Origin: Alistipes sp.
Lineage (GTDB): Bacteria > Bacteroidota > Bacteroidia > Bacteroidales > Rikenellaceae
Assembly (NCBI GenBank): GCA_020026335.1
Contig: JAHHQO010000013.1
Coordinates: 7,760 to 71,759 of the forward strand
Reading direction: 5' to 3'
DNA length: 64,000 bases
Position numbers and translations under genes: made by a program. The notes beneath the pieces were generated by a model. The model was not told where the DNA came from and searched no databases. It worked only from the letters and a program-made list of their open reading frames with translations. The first letter of the stretch is position 1, and each line of letters opens with the position of its first letter. This document shows, one piece after another, positions 1 through 8,975 of the stretch.

Positions 1-1064
1 TGAAAAATCGATTTCAATTGCTTTCTTATCTCACATGGAGCAAGATGTTTGTTTTCAGCATAAACCTTTTCTGTCATGATGATATACTTACCTGCCTTTA
101 CAACATTTCCCCCATCTATTACCAAATCAGTCTTGTACGTTGAAATGCCTAACTCCTTGCATACTGCGTTCGTATCGGTAATGCTCGCTTTATCTTCCTT
201 GCTATTCTGCAAATAGTCCGGGTTATAACGATACTGAACAAAATGATTCTCATATATTTGTATGGGCATATAATCACGTGCCCATATATCATTCGTAGAC
301 AGCATTTTATGATAAGTGAAGTCGTTTTTTAGACCTTCCAAAAGAGCGATAAATCGTTCATGGAAATCGGGGCACTCATTTCTCAACCATGAGGATATGT
401 ACACAACATTAGTATCCGAATCTTTTACCTGTTTTCGTCTGAATTGCCATTTTCTCAAGTCCTGAACGTACTTTTTGTCCTCCGTTGCAGGTAAATCCGG
501 ATATTGAGCGGCTTTCTTCTTATCCTTTGGCGTTTCATACTGAGCTACATTTTTTCTATAGTCTGTTAGTGTCTCAACAATCTCGTCGCCGTCAATCCAC
601 TTTATCGATATACCGTCAAATATAGATGTCTGTTGGTATAACGCTTCGTAGAGAGCTGTTGATCGAGCGTCATTTTTTCCATCAATTTCAAATTCACGGA
701 TAAGTAGAGAAGCTCTGATGGCTGTGTCGGAATCATCACCTTTTTCAAACGTAATGTCAACACCTGACACATGATTGTGAAGAGTTCCCATTTTTAAAGC
801 CAATTTGGGGACATCTTTTGTGCTTTTATGATAAACGATATAGTCCTTTATGCCATTATTTGATTCTTCATGATAATAGAACTCAATGCAGGTAGGACGT
901 ACAATAATATTTTCTCCTTGTCCTTTTACACAAAAGTGACCGGCTAAAGCTGCTTTTGCTATCGGCTCAAATTCTTCAGGCGCCTCATGACCTCCATTGA
1001 TTATATACTGACGGGAAGCTTCACTTAATGTAAAGTCTCTTAGTAGATTTTCAAGTTTAACCAT
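1..1064 (-). CDS. Two-domain protein with C-terminal peptidyl-arginine/agmatine deiminase-like domain (3' end cut off by window)
   Basis: An open frame runs from ATG at 1064 to the window edge, giving 354 complete codons with no stop. An AAAGGA ribosome-binding-like stretch lies about 10 nt upstream. The second half carries NDIWARDYMP (near residue 258) and DGGN (near residue 316), the substrate-binding signatures of the Porphyromonas-type peptidyl-arginine deiminase / agmatine deiminase superfamily; the catalytic Cys segment would lie beyond the edge. The first ~200 residues are a separate domain I cannot name, with conserved-looking RPTCIEFYYH, LHNHVSGVDITFE and RASLLIREFEI. The gene is clearly more A+T-rich and uses different codons from the mnmE-par operon beside it, suggesting horizontal acquisition. 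The deiminase-fold call is fairly safe; substrate and function of the fusion are unknown. Confidence 0.72.
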   Translation of the reverse strand, partial: MVKLENLLRDFTLSEASRQYIINGGHEAPEEFEPIAKAALAGHFCVKGQGENIIVRPTCIEFYYHEESNNGIKDYIVYHKSTKDVPKLALKMGTLHNHVSGVDITFEKGDDSDTAIRASLLIREFEIDGKNDARSTALYEALYQQTSIFDGISIKWIDGDEIVETLTDYRKNVAQYETPKDKKKAAQYPDLPATEDKKYVQDLRKWQFRRKQVKDSDTNVVYISSWLRNECPDFHERFIALLEGLKNDFTYHKMLSTNDIWARDYMPIQIYENHFVQYRYNPDYLQNSKEDKASITDTNAVCKELGISTYKTDLVIDGGNVVKAGKYIIMTEKVYAENKHLAPCEIRKQLKSIF

Positions 1065-1184
1065 ATCTAAATTTTCCTTTAGGATTAACTATTTAAGGTT
1101 TAGAATGTTACCTATATGAAAATGTACGTATTTCCGCTGTGGTTAAGGTATAATAGATGCTGAAAGATAGATTGTTACTTTTTT

Positions 1185-2543
1185 TCATTTGCCGATGCAG
1201 AATTTCGAGAAGATGTTTTGCAGTACCGTGTCGGGGACAATCTCCTTGCTGCCCGTGATGGTGTTGATGTTGCGGATGACATCGCGTATCTCCTCACTCA
1301 GAAGGTCGGTGGGCAGTCCGTTGTCCAAGCCCTCGAGGGTGCGTTGCAGGGCCTCGTCCGCACGGCGCAGTGCCTCGTAGTGGCGGCTGTTGGAGATAAT
1401 CGGGTCGCCGTGATAGAGCGCCGAGGTGTCCACCGTGTTGCGCAACGCCTTGCGCAGCGAGTCGATGCCCTCGCCACTGCGTGCCGAGATGGCAATGACA
1501 TCGTAGGCGAGCTGCAATTCGGATACCGTGTCGATTTTATTGACCACCGTCAAAAGGGTCTGGTCCTCGCGCAACGGGAATTGAGGTTCGGGAATGCGAC
1601 CTCGTGATTCCACCTCGCGGGCGTCAATCATGTGGAGGATAATCTGTGCATTCGAAATCGAAGAGAGGGTGCGCGTGATACCCATCTTTTCGAGGGTGTC
1701 ATCGGTCTGTCGCAGACCTGCCGTATCGAGAAAGCGGAAGATGACGCCGTCGATGTTCACACGCTCCTCTATGACATCGCGTGTCGTGCCGGCTATGTCC
1801 GACACCATGGCTCTGTCTTCGTTGAGCAGACGGTTCAGAAGGGTCGATTTGCCCACATTCGGTGAGCCGGCAATCGCCACCGCCACGCCCTCCTTGATGG
1901 CATTACCCAGCGAGAAGGAGTTGCCCAACGAGCGGATGCGTGCGTCAATCTCCTCCATGGTTTTGCGCAGGTCGCTGCGGTCGGCAAATTCCACATCCTC
2001 CTCTCCGAAGTCCAATTCCAGCTCCAGCAATGAGGTGAGGTGGAGCAGACGGTCGCAGAGCGAATCCAACTCCGAGGAGTAGCCGCCGCGCATCTGTGTC
2101 GATGCCAGGGCATGAGTGGCGCGGTTCGACGAGGCGATGAGGTCGGCAACGGCTTCCGCCTGCGAGAGGTCCATCTTTCCGGCCAGATAGGCTCTGATGG
2201 TGAACTCGCCCGGCTCGGCCATGCGTGCACCTGCCTCACCCAGCAGACGCAGTATTTCGGAGACGATGTAGCTCGAACCGTGACACGAAATCTCCACACC
2301 GTCCTCTCCCGTGTAGGAGTGGGGGGCGCGGAAGACAGCCACCAGCACATCGTCCACCGTGCGCTCGCCGTCCATGATGCGACCGTAGCGAAGGGTGTAA
2401 CCTTCGGCATCGGCGAGGGGCGTGCGGCCGCGGAAGATGCGGTCGGTGAGGGCGATGGAGTCGTCACCGCTCACACGTATGACGGCTATGGCACCGCCTG
2501 CCGCCGTTGCGGGGGCGGCTATGGTATCGTGTTCCTGTATCAT
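1185..2543 (-). CDS. mnmE: tRNA uridine-5-carboxymethylaminomethyl(34) synthesis GTPase MnmE
   Basis: 452 aa, the usual length. MnmE works with MnmG to modify the wobble uridine of certain tRNAs. Order of parts: N-terminal tetrahydrofolate-binding TrmE domain (about 1-120), helical domain, and an inserted G domain with GSPNVGKS (226-233), DTAG (273-276) and NKID (335-338). The C-terminus ends in the diagnostic CIGK, whose Cys is needed for modification. ATG at 2543, 9 nt after the stop of the lytic transglycosylase gene, so it is probably the last gene of the par operon. In other Bacteroidales as I remember them, a relA/spoT-type gene often follows the transglycosylase; here it is mnmE. Confidence 0.97.
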   Translation of the reverse strand: MIQEHDTIAAPATAAGGAIAVIRVSGDDSIALTDRIFRGRTPLADAEGYTLRYGRIMDGERTVDDVLVAVFRAPHSYTGEDGVEISCHGSSYIVSEILRLLGEAGARMAEPGEFTIRAYLAGKMDLSQAEAVADLIASSNRATHALASTQMRGGYSSELDSLCDRLLHLTSLLELELDFGEEDVEFADRSDLRKTMEEIDARIRSLGNSFSLGNAIKEGVAVAIAGSPNVGKSTLLNRLLNEDRAMVSDIAGTTRDVIEERVNIDGVIFRFLDTAGLRQTDDTLEKMGITRTLSSISNAQIILHMIDAREVESRGRIPEPQFPLREDQTLLTVVNKIDTVSELQLAYDVIAISARSGEGIDSLRKALRNTVDTSALYHGDPIISNSRHYEALRRADEALQRTLEGLDNGLPTDLLSEEIRDVIRNINTITGSKEIVPDTVLQNIFSKFCIGK

Positions 2544-2552
2544 GTCAGATTC

Positions 2553-3935
2553 CTATCTGCCGATTTTCAGACGCTGACCCAGACGCAATTTGCGGGGGTC
2601 ACGAATGTGGTTCAGACGCATGAGCTGCGAGGTCGAGACACGGAAACGGCGGGCAATGGCACCGAGTGTGTCACCGCGTTTGACGATATAGATTCTGCCT
2701 GCCGCGCTCTGCTGACGCTTCTTGTCGATGTTCACGGGGTTGATGTACTCCTTGAGGTACATCGAATCCTTGGCGAAAATCTCCTGCTGGTGCTCGATGT
2801 ACTCCACCACGTTGCGCTGGGGCAGAACTAAGGTGTAGGACTTCACCGTGGCAGGTATGATGTCCATCTTGTACTGCGGATTGAGCTGACGCAGGGTCTC
2901 GATGGGCAGGTCGATGGTCGATGCAATCTGTCCGAGGTGGAGGATGCGGTTAATCTGAAGGGTATCCACGGCGATGGGTACGGGCGTCTCGGCAGGGGTG
3001 ATGTTGTGCTGCTGGTGGTAGGCATAGGCGTAGGTGGCACCGATGAATGCCGGCATATAGCCCTGTGTCTCGTGCAGCATACAGTGGTAGACGTCCCAGA
3101 ACGAACGGCACTCCTTCAGTCCCGAACGGGCGATGGCCTTGTTCACATTGCCGGGGCCGCAGTTGTAGGACGAGATGGCGAGTGTCCAGTCGTGATAGAT
3201 GCTGTAAAGGTCTTTCAGATAGCGGCAGGCGGCCTGTGTCGAACGTATGGGGTCGAGACGCTCATCGACCAGCGAATTGACCTCCAGACCGTAGCTCTTG
3301 GCCGTGCGCGGCATGAACTGCCACAGACCTGCGGCACCCATGCGCGACATGGCGGTGGGGGTGAGTGCCGACTCGATGATGGCCATGGCTCTCAACTCCA
3401 CGGGAAGGCCTGCCTTGAGCAACTCCTCCTCAATCATGGGGAAATAGTATTTCGCACGACCCAATATACGGCTCATGGTGCCGTGACGCGGGTCGGTGTA
3501 ACGGGTGATGTGGCGGCGCACGATGTCGTTGTAGGCCAACGGAATGGGCGAAGCCAAAGCACGCAGACGAGCCGCATAGAGCGAGTCGGGGGTGGTGCCC
3601 GTGTCAATCATCGAATCGATGTTGATATAGTTGTTGAAAAAATCGTCGAATGCCTGTTCGCGCTGGTGCTCTCTCCACGCTGCCACCAACGAATCGACCT
3701 GCTCGGCGGTCACCTGTATCTCCTCCTCCACGGGAGTCTCCACGACCTCCGGCTCGGCAGGTGCCTCCACGGGAAGGATCTCCACGGGAGCAGCCTGGGG
3801 TTGCTCGGTGTTGATGACCTGTTCGGTCTTATCCTTCTTTTTCTTCTTCTTGCGGGGTCTGCGGTCGTTGGCCGACGCGATAAGGGGCGAAAGGGCGAGT
3901 GCTGCCATCAGCACCAGACAAATAGTTCTTTTCAT
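2553..3935 (-). CDS. Membrane-bound lytic murein transglycosylase D-like protein (SLT + LysM)
   Basis: 460 aa periplasmic cell-wall enzyme that cleaves the MurNAc-GlcNAc bond. Signal peptide at 1-22 (MKRTICLVLMAALALSPLIA), then a Lys-rich stretch (28-36) and a Pro/Glu-rich linker to about residue 75. The SLT domain spans roughly 160-290, with the catalytic Glu in AIIESALTP (E188) followed by the typical AAGLWQFMPRTA and SYNCGPGN motifs. One LysM peptidoglycan-binding repeat lies at about 416-459. E. coli MltD has two or more LysM repeats, so this is a shorter arrangement. It sits between the DUF5683 gene (8 nt gap) and mnmE in an operon led by parA and parB, which links wall turnover with chromosome segregation. 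Confidence 0.93.
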   Translation of the reverse strand: MKRTICLVLMAALALSPLIASANDRRPRKKKKKKDKTEQVINTEQPQAAPVEILPVEAPAEPEVVETPVEEEIQVTAEQVDSLVAAWREHQREQAFDDFFNNYINIDSMIDTGTTPDSLYAARLRALASPIPLAYNDIVRRHITRYTDPRHGTMSRILGRAKYYFPMIEEELLKAGLPVELRAMAIIESALTPTAMSRMGAAGLWQFMPRTAKSYGLEVNSLVDERLDPIRSTQAACRYLKDLYSIYHDWTLAISSYNCGPGNVNKAIARSGLKECRSFWDVYHCMLHETQGYMPAFIGATYAYAYHQQHNITPAETPVPIAVDTLQINRILHLGQIASTIDLPIETLRQLNPQYKMDIIPATVKSYTLVLPQRNVVEYIEHQQEIFAKDSMYLKEYINPVNIDKKRQQSAAGRIYIVKRGDTLGAIARRFRVSTSQLMRLNHIRDPRKLRLGQRLKIGR

Positions 3936-3943
3936 CGGTATCT

Positions 3944-5113
3944 TTAAAAATTGAGGCTCAAGTTAAACCCGAACACCGGGCGGTTGCTGCCCTGATGGGG
4001 CATGTACTGGTAGTCGACCATCGGTTCGAGGTTCATCGTCAGGTCGTCGGAGATGTCGTAGTCCTTCAGATGGGCATCGACATGGGCATCGACAATCTGG
4101 AGCACATACAGCGCACCGGTGATGATGATACACAGGTCGCGGTTACGGCGGAAGTTGTTTCTCATGTTGCGGATGAACTGTCCCGAATAGTGGCCGTGGA
4201 ACTCGTCGGGCGAGCCGTCGGGATACTTGTCGGGGTTGGCTTCGTAGTCGGCGATGAGGCTGTAAGCCTTCTTGAAGCGTTTGTAACCGCGGTTATTCCA
4301 GTCTATACAGTAGCCCAGGGCGGCAAAACCTCCGACCACGAAGGGCACTTTCCAGTAACTCTTGTTGTAAATCTGACCCGCACCGGGGAAGATGCACGCC
4401 AGTGTGGTGGCTTTCTTCACGCGCGAGACATCGTTGGTGCTGTACTTCACAGCCGCATCGCCGATGAAGTAGATGTAGGAGGCGATGGTCAGACCCAGAT
4501 AAATCTGACGGCGTGTGTTGGCGCGTATCATACGGTCCTGGAGGGCGTCCAGCTCGGGGGTGCGCTCCGTGGAGATGGCCGAGTAGGCCTCATACTGATT
4601 CTTGAGGGGCTTGTAACGGTTGTTCTCGTGGATATACATGGCAAGACCCGCTCCCACCGTACCGTAGAGAATGGGAAGTTTCCAATACTGCTTGTTGTAA
4701 ATCTGTCCGTAGCCGGGGAGCACGGTCGAGAGCCAGCAGACCTTCGAGAGCGACATCGAATCGCTGAAGAAGGGGCGGCGTTCGCCCTTGGTGCGCTGGC
4801 GGCGTTTGACCTGTGTCTCATCGGCGTTGTATTGTGCGAGGGCTGCCGAGTCGAGGGTGTGTATGTCGTCGGTGCGCAGGGCGGCGAGTGTCATGGAGTC
4901 TGAGGAGTAGCTCTCGGCAATGGATTTGTCGATTTCCGCAGACAGGGCGGCATAGGCCATCGAGTCGCGCCGGAGACGCAACGAGTCGCTTTGTGGCATC
5001 AGACCTCCGCGGATGATGGTGCGTTCGCCCCTGTGGTATTGTTGTCCGTAGGAGCAGAAGCCGGTCAGTGCCAGACAGAGCAGCAGCAGATATTTGATAT
5101 TTTTCGGATTCAT
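3944..5113 (-). CDS. DUF5683 domain protein, signal peptide, duplicated motif
   Basis: 389 aa from the ATG at 5113. A longer reading from 5140 would overlap parB and put nine polar residues ahead of the signal peptide (MNPKNIKYLLLLCLALTGFC), so 5113 is preferred. The protein contains two copies of a motif of the form PGxGQIYNKxYWK: one in the middle (LPGYGQIYNKQYWKLP) and one about 100 residues later (FPGAGQIYNKSYWKVP), each followed by a hydrophobic stretch. This duplicated motif is typical of DUF5683, a Bacteroidota family of unknown function. The C-terminus ends in an aromatic residue (FNLSLNF), as outer-membrane barrels do. Its conserved place between parB and a lytic transglycosylase suggests an envelope role. 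Confidence 0.85.
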   Translation of the reverse strand: MNPKNIKYLLLLCLALTGFCSYGQQYHRGERTIIRGGLMPQSDSLRLRRDSMAYAALSAEIDKSIAESYSSDSMTLAALRTDDIHTLDSAALAQYNADETQVKRRQRTKGERRPFFSDSMSLSKVCWLSTVLPGYGQIYNKQYWKLPILYGTVGAGLAMYIHENNRYKPLKNQYEAYSAISTERTPELDALQDRMIRANTRRQIYLGLTIASYIYFIGDAAVKYSTNDVSRVKKATTLACIFPGAGQIYNKSYWKVPFVVGGFAALGYCIDWNNRGYKRFKKAYSLIADYEANPDKYPDGSPDEFHGHYSGQFIRNMRNNFRRNRDLCIIITGALYVLQIVDAHVDAHLKDYDISDDLTMNLEPMVDYQYMPHQGSNRPVFGFNLSLNF

Positions 5114-5126
5114 CTGTTTGTCAACA

Positions 5127-6008
5127 TCAACGTGACGCAAAGCGGCGCACGAACTCTTCGATATCTTTGTCGTCTGTGAAACCTATGGTAATCTTGCCAC
5201 CGCCGTTCTTCGAACGCTTGATGGCGATGTCCTCCGAGAAGAAGTGCTCGAGCTGTTCGACCAGACGCGAATAGCTCTCGGGATATTCCTCCTCCTCGAC
5301 GGGTTGTTCCTCGCGTGCGGCCTTCTCGTTCATCTGTCGCACCATGTCTTCGGTCTGACGCACCGAGAGCGAGCGGCGGATACATTTCTTCAGCACGCCG
5401 AGCTGTTCCTCCTCGGGAGCTCCGGCGATGGCCTTGGCGTGACCCATGGAGATGATGCCCTCCTTGATGGCCAGCTGAATCTGGTCGGGGAGTTTCAACA
5501 GACGCAGATAGTTGGTCACCGACGAGCGTTTCTTGCCCACCTTCTCGGAGAGTGAGTCCTGCGTGAGGTGACACTCATCGATAAGACGCTGCATACCCAG
5601 AGCGATTTCTATGGCGTTGAGGTCCTGACGCTGGATATTCTCCACCAGTGCCATGGCGTGGAGGTTCTCGTCATCTGCCTCACGGATATAGACGGGTACG
5701 GTGCGCAGTCCGGCACGCTGTGCGGCACGCCAGCGGCGCTCGCCACTGATGATGACATAGTGTCCGTCACCCTGTTGCTCACGGACGGTGATGGGCTGTA
5801 TGATGCCCAGCTGTCGAATCGAGTCGGCCAGTTCTTCGAGTGCCTCCTCTTCGAAATGGGTACGCGGTTGATTGGGGTTGGGTATTATATCGCGGATGTC
5901 GATTTCAGTCATTTTGCTCATGGGTTTGAGCTTGATGTCGATGTCGTCGATGGCATCGGCACCGAAGATGGCATCCAGTCCGCGACCTAATCCCTTTTGT
6001 TTTTTCAT
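5127..6008 (-). CDS. parB: Chromosome-partitioning protein ParB/Spo0J
   Basis: 293 aa. ParB is the CTP-dependent DNA clamp that loads at parS sites and works with ParA. The N-terminus starts KKQKGLGRGLDAIFG, standard for chromosomal ParB. The ParB/Srx nuclease-like fold carries IIPNPNQPRTHF, the ITVREQ strand and ISGERRWRAAQRAG (CTP/DNA motif GERRWRA). A helix-turn-helix region (LTQDSLSEKVGKKRSSVTNYLRLLKLP) follows, with a C-terminal dimerisation domain. It lies 19 nt downstream of parA. No canonical parS palindrome was found by eye in this window. Confidence 0.97.
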   Translation of the reverse strand: MKKQKGLGRGLDAIFGADAIDDIDIKLKPMSKMTEIDIRDIIPNPNQPRTHFEEEALEELADSIRQLGIIQPITVREQQGDGHYVIISGERRWRAAQRAGLRTVPVYIREADDENLHAMALVENIQRQDLNAIEIALGMQRLIDECHLTQDSLSEKVGKKRSSVTNYLRLLKLPDQIQLAIKEGIISMGHAKAIAGAPEEEQLGVLKKCIRRSLSVRQTEDMVRQMNEKAAREEQPVEEEEYPESYSRLVEQLEHFFSEDIAIKRSKNGGGKITIGFTDDKDIEEFVRRFASR

Positions 6009-6027
6009 ATCGAGTGTTAAATTTTTA

Positions 6028-6786
6028 CTATTTGTTGCGCTTGAGGAACTCGCGTGCCAGGTTCAGATAGTTCGCCGAACCCGAGGCGCTCGCATCGTAA
6101 AGCATAATGGGTTTTCCATGTGAGGGGGCTTCTCCCAAACGGATATTTCGTTGAATTATTGTGTCGTAGGCCAGGTCGCGGAAGTGTTCTCTCACCTCGG
6201 TGACCACCTGATTGTTCAGACGGTTGCGCATGTACATCGTCAGCAGGAAACCCTCGATGTCGAGTTGGGGATTCAGACCGCTCTTGACCTTGCGAATGGT
6301 GCTCAACAGCTTCGAGAGACCCTCCAGCGCCAGATATTCGCACTGCACGGGAATGAGTACCGAGTCGGCGGCGGTGAGGATATTGACGGTGGTGTAGCCC
6401 AGCGAGGGCGAGCAGTCGATGAAGATGTAGTCGTAGTCGTCTCTGATGGAGTCTACGATGCGTTTCATGGCGTGATGGGAGTTCTCCATCTTGGGCAGTT
6501 CGGCATCGGCGGCCACCAGGTCGATGGACGAGGGCAGCACCCACAGGTTCTTGATGTCGGGGGACTGCATGATGACATCGCGGGCCTCCTGTGCGCCTAT
6601 CATGCACTCATAGATGCCCACCAAATCGATGTCGAAACCCAGACCCGAAGTGGCGTTTGCCTGAGGGTCGGCGTCGATGAGCAGCACTTTTTTGCCCAGC
6701 AGGGCCAGTGATGCCGATAAATTGATTGCTGTGGTGGTTTTACCCACACCGCCTTTCTGATTGGCCAATGCTACAACCTTTGCCAT
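6028..6786 (-). CDS. parA: Chromosome-partitioning ATPase ParA/Soj
   Basis: 252 aa Walker-type ATPase that positions ParB-bound origins. Deviant Walker A motif KGGVGKTTT at about 11-19 ([17 protein letters not shown]), switch region [16 protein letters not shown], and the Walker B-type strand [11 protein letters not shown]. The short N-terminus without an extra HTH domain marks it as a chromosomal Soj-type ParA rather than a plasmid type Ia protein. First gene of the minus-strand operon parA-parB-DUF5683-transglycosylase-mnmE; a -7 box TAAATTTG lies 26 nt upstream. Confidence 0.97.
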   Translation of the reverse strand: MAKVVALANQKGGVGKTTTAINLSASLALLGKKVLLIDADPQANATSGLGFDIDLVGIYECMIGAQEARDVIMQSPDIKNLWVLPSSIDLVAADAELPKMENSHHAMKRIVDSIRDDYDYIFIDCSPSLGYTTVNILTAADSVLIPVQCEYLALEGLSKLLSTIRKVKSGLNPQLDIEGFLLTMYMRNRLNNQVVTEVREHFRDLAYDTIIQRNIRLGEAPSHGKPIMLYDASASGSANYLNLAREFLKRNK

Positions 6787-6811
6787 GATTTGTTTTCGGA
6801 TTATATTCGGG

Positions 6812-6819
6812 CAAATTTA
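6812..6819 (-). promoter_or_regulatory. Bacteroidota-type -7 box upstream of parA
   Basis: On the minus strand the bases read TAAATTTG, matching TAnnTTTG. No convincing -33 TTG at 19-20 nt spacing. It would give a leader of roughly 20 nt for parA. Confidence 0.55.
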
Positions 6820-6861
6820 AGGATTTTAAATGGAAATCCATAACCATTGCCGAAAATTGAT

Positions 6862-6869
6862 TACCTTTG
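6862..6869 (+). promoter_or_regulatory. -7 box for the CPBP protease gene
   Basis: TACCTTTG matches TAnnTTTG. Transcription would start near 6875, which excludes the in-frame ATG at 6830 and supports ATG 6893 as the start. It lies back to back with the parA promoter. Confidence 0.6.
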
Positions 6870-6892
6870 GAGGTATAAATCATACTTATTAT

Positions 6893-7873
6893 ATGGAAAC
6901 GAACAATCAGGAGCAAGACTTCACCGCTTCGAAAAATCCCGAAATCGTGGAAAAAGAGAAGGATGCGACTTTAGAAAATAGCCCTGCCGCGGAGCAGGAA
7001 GCCCCCAAAAAGAAAACCTTCGACAACAAGAACCTGCGCAAGCCCTTCCCCAATATCGGCGACCTGCTGGCCGTCTTCGGTATGCTGATGGGATTGCAGA
7101 TTCTGGTGGCGGTGGTCGTGGTGCTGATGGGCGTGTTCTCGCACGATGCCGCAGCCGGCGAAGAGATTGTCACTGTGGCGGAGAGCCCCGCGCATCAGGG
7201 GTTTGTCATGGCGATGACCTATCTGGCCGCCATGTTGCCCACCTATCTTTTTGCCCTCGTCTATCGCTATTCGCGCGGTGGCAGAGGTCCCGTGGCGGAG
7301 TTCTCGCTGTCGGGCTTCAACCCCGTGATGCTGCTGTGGGCGTTCGGATTCATGCTGGCCGTGGGCGTGGTCTGCGAGCCGGTGTTCAAGTACCTGCCCC
7401 ATCCCGATTTGACGGCCGTGGGACGCGGCGGCTGGACGATATTCTCGCTGGTGGTGTGCGCTCCCGTCCTGGAGGAGTTGTTGTGTCGAGGTCTTATCCT
7501 CGGCTCGTTGCGTAAGCGTTACGGCGTTGCGGTGGCGTGGTTCCTTTCCTCGCTGTTCTTCGGTCTAATGCACCTCCAGCCCCTGCAAGTGGTCAATGCC
7601 TTCATCATCGGTCTGATTTTGGGTTATGTCTACATCGAGACCCGCTCCATCTGGTCGGTCATCATTCTCCATGCACTCAACAACGCACTGGCCTACATCA
7701 TGCTCATGGCGGGGCTGTCCGACAGAATGCTCATCAATCTGGTGAACAACCACTTCTGGTACATCTGCATCTATGTCATGGCAGCGGTCTTCTCCGTGAT
7801 TTCGGGCTACATGATGTGGCGCAGTATCAGAACGATGAAGAACGAAAAGCAAATTTTTGAATCAAAATCGTAA
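6893..7873 (+). CDS. CPBP family intramembrane metalloprotease (CAAX prenyl protease 2/bacteriocin-processing fold)
   Basis: 326 aa from ATG 6893; an upstream ATG at 6830 is in frame but lies before the predicted start of transcription. The N-terminal ~45 residues are polar and charged and probably cytoplasmic. About seven to eight hydrophobic segments follow. The catalytic motifs of the ABI/CPBP family are present: motif 1 EELLCRGLILG, motif 2 WFLSSLFFGLMHL (F...H) and motif 3 ILHALNNALAY (HxxN). Bacterial members are membrane proteases with largely unknown substrates. It is divergent from parA and followed by the SurA-like genes. Confidence 0.9.
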   Translation: METNNQEQDFTASKNPEIVEKEKDATLENSPAAEQEAPKKKTFDNKNLRKPFPNIGDLLAVFGMLMGLQILVAVVVVLMGVFSHDAAAGEEIVTVAESPAHQGFVMAMTYLAAMLPTYLFALVYRYSRGGRGPVAEFSLSGFNPVMLLWAFGFMLAVGVVCEPVFKYLPHPDLTAVGRGGWTIFSLVVCAPVLEELLCRGLILGSLRKRYGVAVAWFLSSLFFGLMHLQPLQVVNAFIIGLILGYVYIETRSIWSVIILHALNNALAYIMLMAGLSDRMLINLVNNHFWYICIYVMAAVFSVISGYMMWRSIRTMKNEKQIFESKS

Positions 7874-7913
7874 TATTCATCGGCGAGTGGCGTTACTTAT
7901 AAAGTAAAAAGAG

Positions 7914-7921
7914 TATCTTTG
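7914..7921 (+). promoter_or_regulatory. -7 box for the SurA-like lipoprotein gene
   Basis: TATCTTTG matches TAnnTTTG exactly. The next ATG in frame is at 7932, so the mRNA would begin only a few bases before the start codon. No good -33 element is visible. Confidence 0.5.
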
Positions 7922-7931
7922 TCAGTTGGAA

Positions 7932-8810
7932 ATGAACCCAAATATTAAAAAAATAGCGATTTACGCCCTCTTTGCGCTCACTCTGACCGGATGCAAACGC
8001 CTGCCCGGTTATTTCGACAGCGATGAGATTTTGGCGCGTGTGGGCAAAACCGAACTCAGATTGAGAGATGTGAGCACGGTGGTGCCTGCCGGTGTGTCGG
8101 GCGAGGACAGTGTGGCACTGGTGGAGATGTATGTCAACCGCTGGGTGCGCAAGCAGGTCAAGCTCAACGAGGCCGAAACCCTTTTCTCGTCGTCGCAGAA
8201 GGACATCGACAAGATGGTGGAGGAGTACCGTCAGGCGCTTCTGATTCGTAAACTCGAACAATTCTACGTGAACCACGGTGTCGATACCCTGTTTACCGAC
8301 AGCGAGATTGAAGGTTACTACAACCGCCACAAGAACGATTTTCGTCTCGACCGCACCATTGTCAAGGGACGCATCGTGCGTTTCGCCGCTTCGTATCGTC
8401 AGGCGGCACGGCTCAAGGAGCTGATGGCGGCACGCTCGGAGTCGGGCAAAAAGGACTTTAACGACATCTGCGAGAAAAACGACTTCACATTGACGGATTT
8501 CAGCTCGCAGTGGGTCGATTACCCCGAATTTTTGAGCTACCTGCCCACCCTCCAGTCGCAGAGCAACGAATCCGCGCTGGGCACTCCGGCCGTACAGGAG
8601 ATGAGGGACAACGCTTCGCGCTACTACTTCCAAATCTATGAGGTGTGCCGCGAGGGACAACCCATACCCTTGGAGCGTCTGGTGCCGACCATTCGCCGTA
8701 TCCTCTACAACCGTCGTCAGAGCGAGGTGGTGCGTACCCACGAGGAGGAACTCTACAACAAATCGGTGGAGAGCGGCGAGGTGAAAATCTTTGGTCGCGA
8801 CAACGAGTAA
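7932..8810 (+). CDS. Lipoprotein related to peptidyl-prolyl isomerase/SurA chaperones
   Basis: 292 aa from ATG 7932. The TTG two codons earlier lies almost on the promoter and is unlikely. Signal peptide with lipobox LTLTGCKRLPG, so the mature protein is probably a lipoprotein. A SurA-N-like helical region follows (LARVGKTELRLRDVSTVVP, then KQVKLNEAE), with a middle region (FTDSEIEGYYNRHKNDFRL) of the kind seen between SurA N and PpiC domains. I cannot see a clear PpiC active-site core, so chaperone activity is more likely than isomerase activity. It precedes the SurA-like gene at 8976 and an OstA-like gene, indicating outer-membrane protein biogenesis. Confidence 0.75.
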   Translation: MNPNIKKIAIYALFALTLTGCKRLPGYFDSDEILARVGKTELRLRDVSTVVPAGVSGEDSVALVEMYVNRWVRKQVKLNEAETLFSSSQKDIDKMVEEYRQALLIRKLEQFYVNHGVDTLFTDSEIEGYYNRHKNDFRLDRTIVKGRIVRFAASYRQAARLKELMAARSESGKKDFNDICEKNDFTLTDFSSQWVDYPEFLSYLPTLQSQSNESALGTPAVQEMRDNASRYYFQIYEVCREGQPIPLERLVPTIRRILYNRRQSEVVRTHEEELYNKSVESGEVKIFGRDNE

Positions 8811-8975
8811 CCTCTTTTCCCACGGGGCGGTGGTCCGCAGTGGGGTAGAGGTGACAAACAAAAAGCCCGTGGCAAAAGGGGCTGTGGTGCAACCTCCGAT
8901 GAGGGGGCGAAGGGGCGAGGTTCGTGAGGACATCGCCCGAAAACATTAATTGGTAAAAAAACGAAAAAATATAGA

